A DNA stretch of 64,000 bases from Bin87 sp965203855 (GTDB lineage: Bacteria; Chloroflexota; Dehalococcoidia; Lucifugimonadales; UBA3495), in NCBI GenBank assembly GCA_965203855.1, contig CBDBDN010000008.1, forward strand, positions 558,001 to 622,000. The letters are read 5' to 3'. The translations under genes were made by a program, and so were the position numbers. Below are positions 25,461 to 34,346 of the stretch, piece by piece; positions within the stretch are counted from its first letter, which is position 1; the number at the start of each line of letters is the position of its first letter. The notes under the pieces were generated by a model. The model ran no database searches. It was not told the origin of the DNA and saw nothing but the letters and a program-made list of their open reading frames with translations.

Positions 25461-27587
25461 ATGCTTTACGCCGGACTTGCTCTGCTGCTCCTGCTGTCAG
25501 CGGCTTGCACCGGCTTCGGCATCACGGGACCGGCGCCGACAACGCCGGCGCCGCCCGGTACAATTTTGACGCCCCCCCCCCCCCCGACTCTCACCCTCGT
25601 TGCTCCGCAAATGCCGACGCCGACGCTGCCGGAACCGATGCCCACTGCCGCCCCGCCAACTTTGTCCCCAACTCCGACCGTTGCCATGCCTAGCACAGAG
25701 ACGATGCCCGGCGTCGCAATTCCGACTCCAACTCCGCCGCCGGCCCAAGTGAACCAACTTATTCCCTATGTGCGGGTTACGGCCGGCAAATATCATGCCT
25801 GCGGTTTGCGGGCCGACGGCGTCGCGCACTGCTGGGGCCGAAATCCCAATGGCGAGACGAATGTGCCGGCCCGGATGCTGTTCCGGCAAATCAGCGCCGG
25901 CCTCAACTTTACTTGCGGACTGCGTTATGCCGGCAATATCACCTGCTGGGGAAACAACTCAGCGGGTCAAACCGCTGCGCCGCGGGGGTTATTTGCTCAG
26001 ATTGCGGCCGGTCGCCAGCACGCCTGCGCCCTGGATAGCAACGGAACGGCAGTATGTTGGGGCGCCGTTACATACGCCCCGGCTGATTTCGCTTTTATAA
26101 CCATCGGCAGCGGTTTAAATTACAGCTGCGGGTTGACTGCCGAAAGCCGCTTGGAGTGCTGGGGTGTTGTTAGAAACGTTTCGCAAGCCGGGCCTTTTAC
26201 GGCGCTGGCCGTCGGCCTGAATCATGTTTGCGCGCTGCGCCCGGATGGCGCCGCCGAATGCTATGGCGATAACCTCAGTGGCCAAACCGAGCCTCCGAAA
26301 ACCGCCTTCGCCGAAATTGCGGCGGGTTGGCATCATTCCTGCGGCATTACCCGGACCAGCGGCGTTCTGGAATGCTGGGGCGCCGGCGTACCGGGGCAGG
26401 CCGGGCAGCGCCTGGCCGCCCCGGACGGAGCTTTCACCGCGTTGAGCATCGGCTGGATCAACAATTGCGCCCTTACCCCTGACGGCGCCGCCCAGTGCTG
26501 GCAACAGCCCAACCCGGACTTGTCAGTGCGGCCCACAGCGAACTTGACCGCGGCCTTTGGCGACCGCGAATTTGTCCAGCCGGTAGAACTATTCCCCTGG
26601 CCGGCGGGAGGGCTGGCAGTGGTGGAGTTGGCCGGTTCCATCCAAGCGTATGATGACGGCAACGGCAGCGACGGCGGCGAGGAACCGCGCCTGATACTTG
26701 ACCTGACCGACCAAATTAATCCTTTCGGCGAGAGCGGCATGGTCAGCGCAGCCTTGGATCCCAATTTTGACCAATTCCCCTTCCTCTACGTCTATTATCA
26801 CACGCCATCCGGGGAAATCCCCCCCGGAGTGGAAGGCCGGCTGTCCCGTTTCCCGGTAGTTGACGGCGCCGCCGCACCCGCCGACGAACTCGTCATCATG
26901 AGCCTGCCGCAACTGAAGACGAATCACTTGGGCGGCGCAATCCGCTTCGGCCCGGACGGTATGCTGTATCTGGGACTGGGCGATAATCTTAACTTGAAAA
27001 ACGCGCAAAGCATGGCATCGCGGCACGGCAAGATAATTCGCATTGATGTACGCGGCGCATCAGAGGAACAGCCCTACCGCATACCGGACGATAACCCCTT
27101 CGTAGATACTCCGGGCGCACGGCCCGAAATCTGGGCCTACGGCCTGAGGAACCCCTGGCGGATGGACTTCGACGCCGCCGGCAATCTGTGGGTCGCCGAT
27201 GTGGGCACTAGCGCCGCGGAAGAGGTATCTATCGCCACCGCCGGCGCCAACCTGGGCTGGCCGGTGTTTGAGGGCAACTCCTGTCGGAGTACCGCTGAGG
27301 ACTGCGCTGCGCTTACCTCCGCAACGGCTCCGGTAGTTAGTTATTTGCGCGAGGAGGGTTGCGCGATTATCGGGGGCGTTGCCAGTCCCCATCCCGATAT
27401 ATCCTACATTTTCGGCGACTATTGCAGCCGGCGAATTTGGGCCCTAGAGCGCGACGACACCGCCGCCGGCTGGCGCCGCCGTGAAATCGCGCAGGCCGAT
27501 AATCACATCCTGGCCTTTGGCGCCGACGCCGACGGCGCAGTATTCGTCCTGCTTCACAAAAGCCCCATACTGCGACTGCAATGGTAG
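25461..27587 (+). CDS. Lipoprotein fusing RCC1-like repeats to a sugar-dehydrogenase-type propeller
   Basis: A 708-residue predicted lipoprotein. The signal sequence has a lipobox (LLLLLSAAC, Cys16). Residues ~20-100 are a Pro/Thr-rich linker. Residues ~105-350 carry repeated Cys-rich units (HACGLRADGVAHCWG, HVCALRPDGAAECYG) typical of bacterial RCC1/BLIP-II-like propellers. Residues ~360-708 match PQQ-dependent glucose/sorbosone dehydrogenase-type propellers (GAIRFGPDGMLYLGLGD, GKIIRIDVRG, EIWAYGLRNPWRMDFD, WVADVGTSAAEEV). Such enzymes oxidise sugars at the cell surface, but cofactor residues were not verified. A C14 tract at 25572-25585 encodes five Pro in the linker and is in frame. ATG start, weak Shine-Dalgarno, 19 bp after the previous gene. 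Confidence 0.85.
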   Translation: MLYAGLALLLLLSAACTGFGITGPAPTTPAPPGTILTPPPPPTLTLVAPQMPTPTLPEPMPTAAPPTLSPTPTVAMPSTETMPGVAIPTPTPPPAQVNQLIPYVRVTAGKYHACGLRADGVAHCWGRNPNGETNVPARMLFRQISAGLNFTCGLRYAGNITCWGNNSAGQTAAPRGLFAQIAAGRQHACALDSNGTAVCWGAVTYAPADFAFITIGSGLNYSCGLTAESRLECWGVVRNVSQAGPFTALAVGLNHVCALRPDGAAECYGDNLSGQTEPPKTAFAEIAAGWHHSCGITRTSGVLECWGAGVPGQAGQRLAAPDGAFTALSIGWINNCALTPDGAAQCWQQPNPDLSVRPTANLTAAFGDREFVQPVELFPWPAGGLAVVELAGSIQAYDDGNGSDGGEEPRLILDLTDQINPFGESGMVSAALDPNFDQFPFLYVYYHTPSGEIPPGVEGRLSRFPVVDGAAAPADELVIMSLPQLKTNHLGGAIRFGPDGMLYLGLGDNLNLKNAQSMASRHGKIIRIDVRGASEEQPYRIPDDNPFVDTPGARPEIWAYGLRNPWRMDFDAAGNLWVADVGTSAAEEVSIATAGANLGWPVFEGNSCRSTAEDCAALTSATAPVVSYLREEGCAIIGGVASPHPDISYIFGDYCSRRIWALERDDTAAGWRRREIAQADNHILAFGADADGAVFVLLHKSPILRLQW
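25572..25585. repeat. C14 homopolymer tract inside a lipoprotein gene
   Basis: Fourteen C within the Pro-rich linker just after the lipobox (codons for TPPPPPT). The frame is open as sequenced. Loss or gain of one or two bases would terminate the protein early. Confidence 0.9.
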
Positions 27588-27743
27588 CCACTGCACCATC
27601 CCCCGCCCCGTCGCAAGAGAGACGGAATAAGGGCGTACCACAGCCCACTGCCGTGGTGTATATTAGGGGCGATACGGCCCCGCCGCAACCCATTCCGCAG
27701 CGTCCGACCGTCAAAACCAACCCCTGCCAAACGAGGTGCAACT

Positions 27744-27983
27744 ATGGCAGCAAGCGCTTACATCCTGATGAACGCCGAACCCGCCAAGACGCGTGAAGTC
27801 CTGGACCGGCTCGAAGCCCTACCCGGCACCGTCGTGCGCGAAGTCCTCGGCCCCTACGACATCATCCTGGAGCTGGAAGCCGACACGCCGGAGGACATCA
27901 CCGCAACCATGCGTAACCGCATCCGGCCCATCCCCGGCGTTACCAACACGGTTACCTGCCTCTGGTTCTCCCAGAAAATCTAA
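27744..27983 (+). CDS. Lrp/AsnC ligand-binding (RAM) domain protein
   Basis: A 79-residue stand-alone RAM domain (MAASAYILMNAEPAKTREVL, LGPYDIILELEADTPED, VTNTVTCLW) without the usual helix-turn-helix. Such single-domain proteins can bind amino acids and modulate regulators or enzymes as oligomers. ATG with GAGGTG 5 nt upstream. It converges on the Ldh-type gene with a 4-nt overlap of stop codons. Transcribed from sequence just upstream (27588-27743) with no clear promoter. Ligand unknown. Confidence 0.88.
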   Translation: MAASAYILMNAEPAKTREVLDRLEALPGTVVREVLGPYDIILELEADTPEDITATMRNRIRPIPGVTNTVTCLWFSQKI

Positions 27984-29056
27984 AACGGGCAGTCAATCCC
28001 CAGCTCGCCGCAGGTGTCGTGGAACCAGTCCACTACCTCCTGATGCAGCGGGATGCCCTCCGCCCGCCGGATTTCCTCCATCTCCGCCTCGGGCTGCCCC
28101 GCTACCAGCACCCGTTCCTCCCCGGGAGCCGGCCGTGTGCTTTTCATCATCCGCAGCCATTCGTCCATCTCATCCTTGAAGTGGTCGGGATCGTCAAACC
28201 CGGCCACATTGTAGGCGGCGACATAGTGGCCGAAGTTGGGCCGGCCCGGAACGGCGCCGTAGCCGAAGCCGGTTAGCACGCCGGCCAGGATGTCCACCAT
28301 ACAGGACAGCCCATAGCCCTTGTGCGAACCCAGCTCGCGGGTGCTGCCCAGCGTCAGCAGCGTATAGTTGTCCGGCGCGTCGGCTTCCTCCATAATCGGG
28401 TTGCCGGCGGCGTCGGCCAGCCAGCCCGGTTCCAGCTTGACGCCCAGCCGGCGCGCGATGCCCACCTTGTTGCCGGCCACTGTGCTGGTAGCGGCGTCAA
28501 ACACGAAAGGCGCCTCGTGGCGCGACGGCACGGCAATGGCAATAGGATTGGTGCCCAGGCGCGGCTCCGCCCCGAAAGTCGGCACTACCGACGGCGGGCA
28601 GCTGGTCATACACACGCCAATCATATCGTGTTCCAGCGCCAGCATCGCATGGTAAGACGCCATCCCCAGATGCCGGGCGTTGCCGATGGTAACCATCCCC
28701 ACGCCCACATCGGCAGCCTTGCGAATGGCAATATCCATCGCCTTGGGCGTAGTGATGATTCCCAATCCCCGGTCGGAGTCAATGCTGGCAGTGCCGGGCG
28801 TTTCCCGCACAATCCGCAAATCCGGCGTCGGGTTAATCTGCCCGGCGTTGTAGCCGTTCACATAGCTCCGCAGCATATTGGAAACGCCATGCGAATCCAC
28901 GCCGCGCAGGTCGGCCAGCACCAGCACATCGGCGCCCAGCTGCGCGTCATCGGGCGGCACCCCCATCTTTTCCAACACGGCGGCAACAACGGATTTCAGG
29001 TCGTCCCCGGATACCATCGTAGCCTCATCCAGGCTGACGCGAAACTTGGGCAGCAC
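27980..29056 (-). CDS. Ldh-family (malate/L-lactate/ureidoglycolate-type) NAD(P)-dependent dehydrogenase
   Basis: A 358-residue member of the Ldh/MDH type 2 family, which oxidise 2-hydroxy acids or related compounds with NAD(P). Family signatures are ADLRGVDSHGVSNMLRSYV near residue 45 (with the catalytic-region His), VGNARHLG-type GNARHLGMASYHAM, and GSTRELGSHKGYGLSCMVDILAGVLTG. The length is typical. GTG at 29056 has GGAGGT 5 nt upstream, better than the open frame to 29080. Substrate cannot be chosen between malate, lactate, ureidoglycolate and sulfolactate from sequence. Cytoplasmic, monocistronic as far as visible. Confidence 0.9.
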   Translation of the reverse strand: MLPKFRVSLDEATMVSGDDLKSVVAAVLEKMGVPPDDAQLGADVLVLADLRGVDSHGVSNMLRSYVNGYNAGQINPTPDLRIVRETPGTASIDSDRGLGIITTPKAMDIAIRKAADVGVGMVTIGNARHLGMASYHAMLALEHDMIGVCMTSCPPSVVPTFGAEPRLGTNPIAIAVPSRHEAPFVFDAATSTVAGNKVGIARRLGVKLEPGWLADAAGNPIMEEADAPDNYTLLTLGSTRELGSHKGYGLSCMVDILAGVLTGFGYGAVPGRPNFGHYVAAYNVAGFDDPDHFKDEMDEWLRMMKSTRPAPGEERVLVAGQPEAEMEEIRRAEGIPLHQEVVDWFHDTCGELGIDCPF

Positions 29057-29233
29057 GGCGCACCTCCAAATAACAACCATTCGGGTAAAGACAAAACGGG
29101 ATTGACTGCGGACGGCAGTATAGCACCGAACCCGCCATTCCGTTTGCCCAATTCGCCGCCAAGTGGCACAATAACCCTAATTCTCGCAATCCCAACTCCC
29201 GAACTCTAACTCCAGTACCGGACGGGCCGCATT

Positions 29234-29791
29234 ATGACCACCGCAACCAAATTGATGACCGCCGCCGAACTGTTGGCAATGCCCCGCGGCAACGGCAAAA
29301 AATACGAACTAATCCGGGGAGAACTGATTGAAAAAATGCCTACCGGACATCCCCACGGCATCGTCGTGGCAATCATCACCATCGTATTGGGCCAGTTCAT
29401 TAGCTCCAGAAATTACGGGCTAATTAGCACTGGCGAACCCGGCTATCTGCTGGAAATCGGCCCCGATACCGTGCGCGCCCCCGATGTCGCCTGGATCGCA
29501 CCCGGACGCATCCCGCCGGGAACCCAAGGCTATCCCAACCTCGCCCCGGATCTGGCGGTAGAAGTCAAATCCCCCAGCAATTCCTACCCCGAAATGCAGC
29601 GCAAGGCCGCAATGTGGCTGAGCTACGGCAGCCGCCAGGTATGGATCGCCGACCCGGAGCATACTACCTTGACCCGCTATGCCCCCGGCGCCGCCCCGGT
29701 AGTCTTGGGCCCGGATGACACCATTGACGGCGGCGACCTGCTGCCCGGCTTTACCGCCCCGGTATGGAGCCTGTTCCGCTGGCAGCGTTAA
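29234..29791 (+). CDS. Uma2-family PD-(D/E)XK protein, copy 1
   Basis: A 185-residue Uma2 (DUF820) protein. The PD-(D/E)XK core is visible: an N-terminal helix/strand (GKKYELIRGELIEKMPTGH), the Asp strand (APDVAWI), then PDLAVEVKSPSNSYPEM with the E-x-K pair, and a following strand (VWIADPEHTTLTRY). These proteins are common in Cyanobacteria and Chloroflexi and are presumed nucleases, but their substrate is unknown. ATG start; no strong Shine-Dalgarno. A TGGCACAATAA -10-like box lies ~65 bases upstream and is repeated before each copy. First of three tandem copies. Confidence 0.9.
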   Translation: MTTATKLMTAAELLAMPRGNGKKYELIRGELIEKMPTGHPHGIVVAIITIVLGQFISSRNYGLISTGEPGYLLEIGPDTVRAPDVAWIAPGRIPPGTQGYPNLAPDLAVEVKSPSNSYPEMQRKAAMWLSYGSRQVWIADPEHTTLTRYAPGAAPVVLGPDDTIDGGDLLPGFTAPVWSLFRWQR

Positions 29792-29864
29792 CTATGGCAC
29801 AATAACCCCAACTCCCAGAATCCCAATTCCCGAACTCTAACTCCAGTACCGGACAGGCCGCATT

Positions 29865-30422
29865 ATGACCACCGCAACCAAACTGATGACCGCCGCCGAA
29901 CTGCTGGCTATGCCCCGCGGCAACGGCAAAAAATACGAACTAATCCGGGGAGAACTGATTGAAAAAATGCCTACCGGACACCCCCACGGCATCGTCGTGG
30001 CAATCATCACCATCATATTGGGCCAGTTCGTTGGACCCAGAAATTATGGGGTAATTAGCACTGGCGAACCCGGCTACCTGCTGGAAATCGGCCCCGATAC
30101 CGTGCGCGCCCCCGACGTCGCCTGGATCGCACCCGGACGCATCCCGCCGGGCGCATCAGGCTATCCCAACCTCGCCCCGGATCTGGCGGTAGAAGTCAAA
30201 TCCCCCAGCAATTCCTACCCCGAAATGCAACGCAAGGCCGCAATGTGGCTGAGCTTCGGCAGCCGCCAGGTATGGGTCGCCGACCCGGAGCATACTACCT
30301 TGACCCGTTACACCCCCGGCGCCACCCCGGTAGTCTTGCGCGCGGATGACATCATTGACGGCGGCGACCTGCTGCCCAGCTTTACCGCCCCGGTATGGCG
30401 CCTGTTCCGCTGGCAGCGGTAA
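29865..30422 (+). CDS. Uma2-family PD-(D/E)XK protein, copy 2
   Basis: A 185-residue near-identical copy of the preceding gene, 73 bp downstream. Differences from copy 1 are few (for example GQFVGPRNYGVISTG for GQFISSRNYGLISTG, and PGASGYP for PGTQGYP). The catalytic Asp and E-x-K residues (PDLAVEVKSP) are unchanged, so it is probably functional. The same -10-like box precedes it (GGCACAATAACC). Confidence 0.9.
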   Translation: MTTATKLMTAAELLAMPRGNGKKYELIRGELIEKMPTGHPHGIVVAIITIILGQFVGPRNYGVISTGEPGYLLEIGPDTVRAPDVAWIAPGRIPPGASGYPNLAPDLAVEVKSPSNSYPEMQRKAAMWLSFGSRQVWVADPEHTTLTRYTPGATPVVLRADDIIDGGDLLPSFTAPVWRLFRWQR

Positions 30423-30509
30423 CTATGGCACAATAACCCTAATTCCCGCAATCCCAATTCCCCAACTCTAATTCCCAAACCCCAATTCCAATGCTGGACG
30501 GGCCGCATT

Positions 30510-31067
30510 ATGACCACCGCAACCAAACTGATGACCGCCGCCGAACTGCTGGCTATGCCCCGCGAAAACGGCAAAAAATACGAACTAATCCGGGGAGAAC
30601 TGATTGAAAAAATGCCTACAGGAGATCCTCACGGCATCGTCGTGGCAGTCATTACCACCGTATTGAGTATGTTCGTCGGCCCCAGAAATTACGGCGGCAT
30701 CCGCACTGGCGAACCCGGCTATCTGCTGGAAATCGGCCCCGATACCGTGCGCGCCCCCGACATCGCCTGGATCGCCCCCGGACGCATCCCGCCGGGCGCA
30801 TCAGGCTATCCCAACCTCGCCCCGGATCTGGCGGTAGAAGTCAAATCCCCCAGCAATTCCTACCCCGAAATGCAACGCAAGGCCGCAATGTGGCTGAGCT
30901 TCGGCAGCCGCCAGGTATGGGTTGCCGACCCGGAGCATACTACTTTGACCCGCTACACCCCCGGCGCTGCCCCGGTAGTCTTGCACGCGGATGACATCAT
31001 TGACGGCGGCGACCTGCTGCCCGGCTTTACCGCCCCGGTATGGAGCCTGTTCCGCTGGCAGCGGTAG
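30510..31067 (+). CDS. Uma2-family PD-(D/E)XK protein, copy 3
   Basis: Third tandem copy, 185 residues, 87 bp after copy 2. Changes concentrate in the N-terminal third (PTGDPHGIVVAVITTVLSMF, GGIRTGEPG); the C-terminal half is nearly identical to copy 2, suggesting gene conversion between neighbours. Catalytic residues are intact. It ends 36 bp before the M42 peptidase gene. Confidence 0.9.
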   Translation: MTTATKLMTAAELLAMPRENGKKYELIRGELIEKMPTGDPHGIVVAVITTVLSMFVGPRNYGGIRTGEPGYLLEIGPDTVRAPDIAWIAPGRIPPGASGYPNLAPDLAVEVKSPSNSYPEMQRKAAMWLSFGSRQVWVADPEHTTLTRYTPGAAPVVLHADDIIDGGDLLPGFTAPVWSLFRWQR

Positions 31068-31103
31068 TCAGCCGTTAGTCAGCATTGATTGGAGGATATT
31101 ATC

Positions 31104-32231
31104 TTGACCGACCAGCCTGCAATCTCCGATGCCGACCGCCGCGCCCTCGATTTTCTGGCCCGACTCGGCGCACAGCCGGCGATTGCCTTTCACGAAAACG
31201 GCGTTGCTGCGGCAGTGCGCGGCGCCCTTACCGAAATTGGCGCATCCTGGCGCACCGATACTTTCGGCAACATCATCGCCCGCATCCCCGGCGCCGGCGG
31301 CAACAATGCCGGCGTGCCGCCCATCGCACTGATGGCGCATATGGATCATCCCGGATTTGAGGCAACCGGCCGCGATGGAGATTATCTGATTGGCCGCGCC
31401 GCCGGCGGAGTGCCTCCGGGCGCTTTTGAGGCGGATGTTCCGCTGCAAATCATCCTGCCGGCCGCCGCCCGGCTGCCCGCCGCCGCCGCCGGCCGGCGCG
31501 GCAGCCCGGACTCCGGTGAAGTCCTAATCCGACTGCTAGAGGGCGATTCGGCAGACATTCCCATCCCGGCTCCGGTCGTCTTTGACCTGCCCGACTTTCG
31601 CCCCGATGACGACTATCTGGTAATGCGCGCCGCCGATGACTTGGCCGGCTGCGGCTGCATCCTGGCCGCTTTGGATCGGCTGCGCGGGACGCCCCCGGAC
31701 GGCGATGTGTACGGCGTGTTCACCAGGGCCGAGGAAGTGGGGCTGGTCGGCGCGCGCCTGCTGGCCGAAGCCGGCGCCCTGCCGCCGGATACGCTGATCG
31801 TGTCGCTGGAAGCGTCCCGCACCCTGCCCGGCGCGGAAATCGGCGGCGGCCCGGTCATCCGCACCGGCGACGCCGGCAGCACTTTCAGCTACGACGCGGA
31901 ATCCGCGCTAATCCGCGCGCGCGAAACCCTGTCCGCGCAATCCGACAACTTCCGGTCCCAGCGCCAGCTGATGAGCGGCGGCGTCTGCGAAGCCAGCGCA
32001 TTCCTCGCCTACGGATACCGCGCCACCGGAGTAGCCTTCCCCCTCGGCAACTACCACAACGGCGCCGCCGACGGCTCCATCGCCGCCGAATACATTCACC
32101 GGGATGACTACCTGAACGGCGCGGCGCTGATAACCGAAGCGGCGCGGCAGGTAGCGCAGCGTCGGGATACCGCGTTTCAACGCCGTATCCGCCAGGTTCC
32201 CGACCGAATGCGCGCCCGGCTGGGCGGGTAA
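31104..32231 (+). CDS. M42-family metallopeptidase (glutamyl aminopeptidase/DppA-like)
   Basis: A 375-residue member of the M42/M20-like dinuclear zinc aminopeptidases. Metal and catalytic motifs are in order: ALMAHMDHPGF (His, Asp), AADDLAGCGC (bridging Asp), TRAEEVGLVGA (catalytic Glu pair), VSLEAS, and NYHNGAADGS (C-terminal His). The usual function is cytoplasmic peptide trimming. A TTG start at 31104 is preferred: GGAGG ends 8 nt upstream, whereas the TTG at 31089 lies at the start of that Shine-Dalgarno. Lies between the Uma2 triplet and an MBL hydrolase on the same strand. Confidence 0.88.
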   Translation: MTDQPAISDADRRALDFLARLGAQPAIAFHENGVAAAVRGALTEIGASWRTDTFGNIIARIPGAGGNNAGVPPIALMAHMDHPGFEATGRDGDYLIGRAAGGVPPGAFEADVPLQIILPAAARLPAAAAGRRGSPDSGEVLIRLLEGDSADIPIPAPVVFDLPDFRPDDDYLVMRAADDLAGCGCILAALDRLRGTPPDGDVYGVFTRAEEVGLVGARLLAEAGALPPDTLIVSLEASRTLPGAEIGGGPVIRTGDAGSTFSYDAESALIRARETLSAQSDNFRSQRQLMSGGVCEASAFLAYGYRATGVAFPLGNYHNGAADGSIAAEYIHRDDYLNGAALITEAARQVAQRRDTAFQRRIRQVPDRMRARLGG

Positions 32232-32273
32232 TCGGCTCCTGCATCGCCCCCTACTATAACGCGCCGGGTTTGG

Positions 32274-32279
32274 TACAAT
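32274..32279 (+). promoter_or_regulatory. -10 box for the MBL hydrolase
   Basis: TACAAT in TTTGGTACAATACG, 46 bases upstream of the start at 32325. A second AT-rich ACTATAAC lies 20 bases earlier; no good -35. Confidence 0.45.
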
Positions 32280-32324
32280 ACGCCGGCAAATACCCCGAAC
32301 TACCACACAGGAGGGCGCAGCAAT

Positions 32325-32984
32325 ATGCCAGTTCACCATCAAGCGCAAGGGGATGGCGATGTAACCATCCACAAAATTGCGATGGGACCCTACGGCAATA
32401 ACGGCTACATCGTCGTTTGCCCCGAAACCAACCAGGGCGTCTGCATCGATACCCCCGCCGAGCCGGAAAAGATGATTGACGAAGTGCGGGCCAACGGCAT
32501 TGATGTCCAGGCCATTCTGATTACCCACGGCCACCAGGACCATCTGCTGGGGTACTCGGAAATCACCGCCGCCATCGGCGCGCCGGTTGCCATCGGCGAA
32601 GCCGACGCCGGACTGCCCCCCAGCCCGCCGCAGCGCACTCTGCACGACGGCGATACCATCGCTTTCGGCAACCGCACGATGCAGTCTATGTTCACCCCCG
32701 GCCACACTGACGGCTCCACCTGCTACATGGTGGGCAGTCATCTCTTTTCCGGCGATACCCTTTTCCCCGGCGGGCCGGGCAAGTCCCGCAGCCCGGAAGC
32801 TATGCAGCAGGAACTGGACAGCATCAGCCGCAAACTGCTTACGCTGCCCGACGCCGTCCAAGTCTATCCCGGACACGGCCCTGACGAAACTACCATCGGC
32901 GAGGCCCGCCGCCGCTACACCGTCTTTATGTCCAAATCGCACCCGGCAGACCTGCACGGCGATGTGGACTGGCTGACCACCTGA
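32325..32984 (+). CDS. MBL-fold metallo-hydrolase, glyoxalase II-like
   Basis: A 219-residue metallo-beta-lactamase-fold protein. The zinc-binding signature ITHGHQDH is near residue 68, with further ligands in PGHTDGSTCY (His), FSGDTLF (Asp) and YPGHGPDET (His). Most members of this subgroup hydrolyse thioesters such as S-lactoylglutathione or related compounds; with no glutathione genes here the thiol is uncertain. ATG with AGGAGGG 9 nt upstream. Same direction as the M42 gene 93 bp before and the M16 gene 42 bp after, with its own promoter. Confidence 0.88.
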   Translation: MPVHHQAQGDGDVTIHKIAMGPYGNNGYIVVCPETNQGVCIDTPAEPEKMIDEVRANGIDVQAILITHGHQDHLLGYSEITAAIGAPVAIGEADAGLPPSPPQRTLHDGDTIAFGNRTMQSMFTPGHTDGSTCYMVGSHLFSGDTLFPGGPGKSRSPEAMQQELDSISRKLLTLPDAVQVYPGHGPDETTIGEARRRYTVFMSKSHPADLHGDVDWLTT

Positions 32985-33026
32985 CGCCGGGCCTTTCGGC
33001 AACGGCCCGGCAGCGGGCCATAATCA

Positions 33027-34292
33027 ATGTACCGGCGCACTACTCTGGATAACGGCCTGCGGGTACTGACCGCCGAAATGCGGCATACCCGCAGCATCGC
33101 TATGTTCATCGCCATCGGGGCCGGCTCCCGCTACGAGCCGGCCCCGATGGCCGGCCTGTCGCACTTCCTGGAGCATCTGCCTTTCAAGGGAACGCGCGGC
33201 TGGCCGTCGGCGTTGGCCGTATCCGAAGCCGTTGAAGGCGTCGGCGGCATTATGAACGCTGCTACCGAGCGGGAAATGACTTCTTTCTGGTGCAAAGTCG
33301 CCAGCGTCCACGCCGACCGCGCCCTCCCCGTGCTGCTTGATCTGATTACCCATCCCCTCCTGGACGCCGCCGAAATGGAACGGGAACGCGCGGTCATCCT
33401 GGACGAACTCCGTATGACTAACGACTATCCCGCCGAAGTCTGCGGCCTGCTGATTGACCGGGCGCTGTGGCCGGAGCAGGCCATGGGCCGGGATGTGGGC
33501 GGCGCGCCCGAAACCGTAACCGACATAACTCTGGACGATGTGCGCCAGTATATGGAACGGCAGTACCGCCCCAACAACGCAGTCATCGGCATCGCCGGCG
33601 CCATCAGCCACGATGCTGCCGTCAAACTGGTAGCCGATGCCGTAGCGGACTGGACGCCCGGCGTCCCGCTGCAATGGGAACCGGTTCAGCCGCCGCCCGC
33701 CGGCGCGCCCGCCATCCTACTGGACCGCCGCCCCGTAGAGGAAACCAGCATCTGCGTCGGGCTACCGGGCTTGACGCTGGCCGACCCCGACCGCTACGCC
33801 GCCACCGTCCTCAACGGCGTGCTGGGGGACGGGATGAGCAGCCGCCTGTTTCAGAACCTGCGGGAAAAGCAGGGACTTACCTACGATGTGCACAGCGGGT
33901 TGAGCAGCTACCGGGATTGCGGCGCGCTGGTAATATCCTGCGGTACTGAACCAAACCGCGCCGCCGCCGCCGTTGACGCCATCCGCCAAGAGCTGCTCCG
34001 GCTGCTAACTGCTATCCCGGAAACCGAAATCCACAAGGCCCGGGAATACATCAAAGGCCGCCTGCTGATGCAGATGGAAGATTCCAGAGCCGTGGCCGCA
34101 TGGCTGGCTTCGCAGGAGCTGCTGATGGATGCCATCGTTACCCCGGACGAAACCGCCGCCGCCATTGACGCCGTTGCGCCGGCCGATGCGCAGCGCGTCG
34201 CAGAACGGCTGGTTGACCCGCCCGCCCTGCGCGCCGCAATAGTCGGCCCCCACAGTAGCGCCGACGAATTCAGCGCCGCGCTGGCCGGCTGA
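33027..34292 (+). CDS. M16-family peptidase (processing peptidase-like)
   Basis: A 421-residue member of the pitrilysin/M16B family. The inverted zinc motif H-x-x-E-H is present as HFLEHLPFKGTRG near residue 48, and the third ligand Glu is expected in the helix ~75 residues on (EMTSFWCKV...ERERAVILDEL). The C-terminal lobe is intact (LNGVLGDGMSSRLFQNLREKQGLTYDVHS, with the R/Y residues typical of substrate binding). Family members often form dimers that degrade peptides; a cytoplasmic role is inferred because there is no signal peptide. ATG at 33027; no clear Shine-Dalgarno. Confidence 0.9.
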   Translation: MYRRTTLDNGLRVLTAEMRHTRSIAMFIAIGAGSRYEPAPMAGLSHFLEHLPFKGTRGWPSALAVSEAVEGVGGIMNAATEREMTSFWCKVASVHADRALPVLLDLITHPLLDAAEMERERAVILDELRMTNDYPAEVCGLLIDRALWPEQAMGRDVGGAPETVTDITLDDVRQYMERQYRPNNAVIGIAGAISHDAAVKLVADAVADWTPGVPLQWEPVQPPPAGAPAILLDRRPVEETSICVGLPGLTLADPDRYAATVLNGVLGDGMSSRLFQNLREKQGLTYDVHSGLSSYRDCGALVISCGTEPNRAAAAVDAIRQELLRLLTAIPETEIHKAREYIKGRLLMQMEDSRAVAAWLASQELLMDAIVTPDETAAAIDAVAPADAQRVAERLVDPPALRAAIVGPHSSADEFSAALAG

Positions 34293-34346
34293 CCCGACTC
34301 GGCGCTCTTTTACCCCAATAACGCCGCTGCCGCAAGGAGTCAACCT

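Larger units (their letters stand above)
29163..31067. repeat. Tandem triplication of a ~635-bp Uma2 unit
   Basis: Three direct copies of one unit, each comprising ~70-90 bp upstream (TGGCACAATAACC, then AATTCCC-type spacer) and one 185-codon gene. Gene starts are 631 and 645 bp apart. The proteins are nearly identical over their whole length, so the duplication is recent or maintained by gene conversion. The third copy has a slightly longer spacer with extra AATTCC units. Confidence 0.9.
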
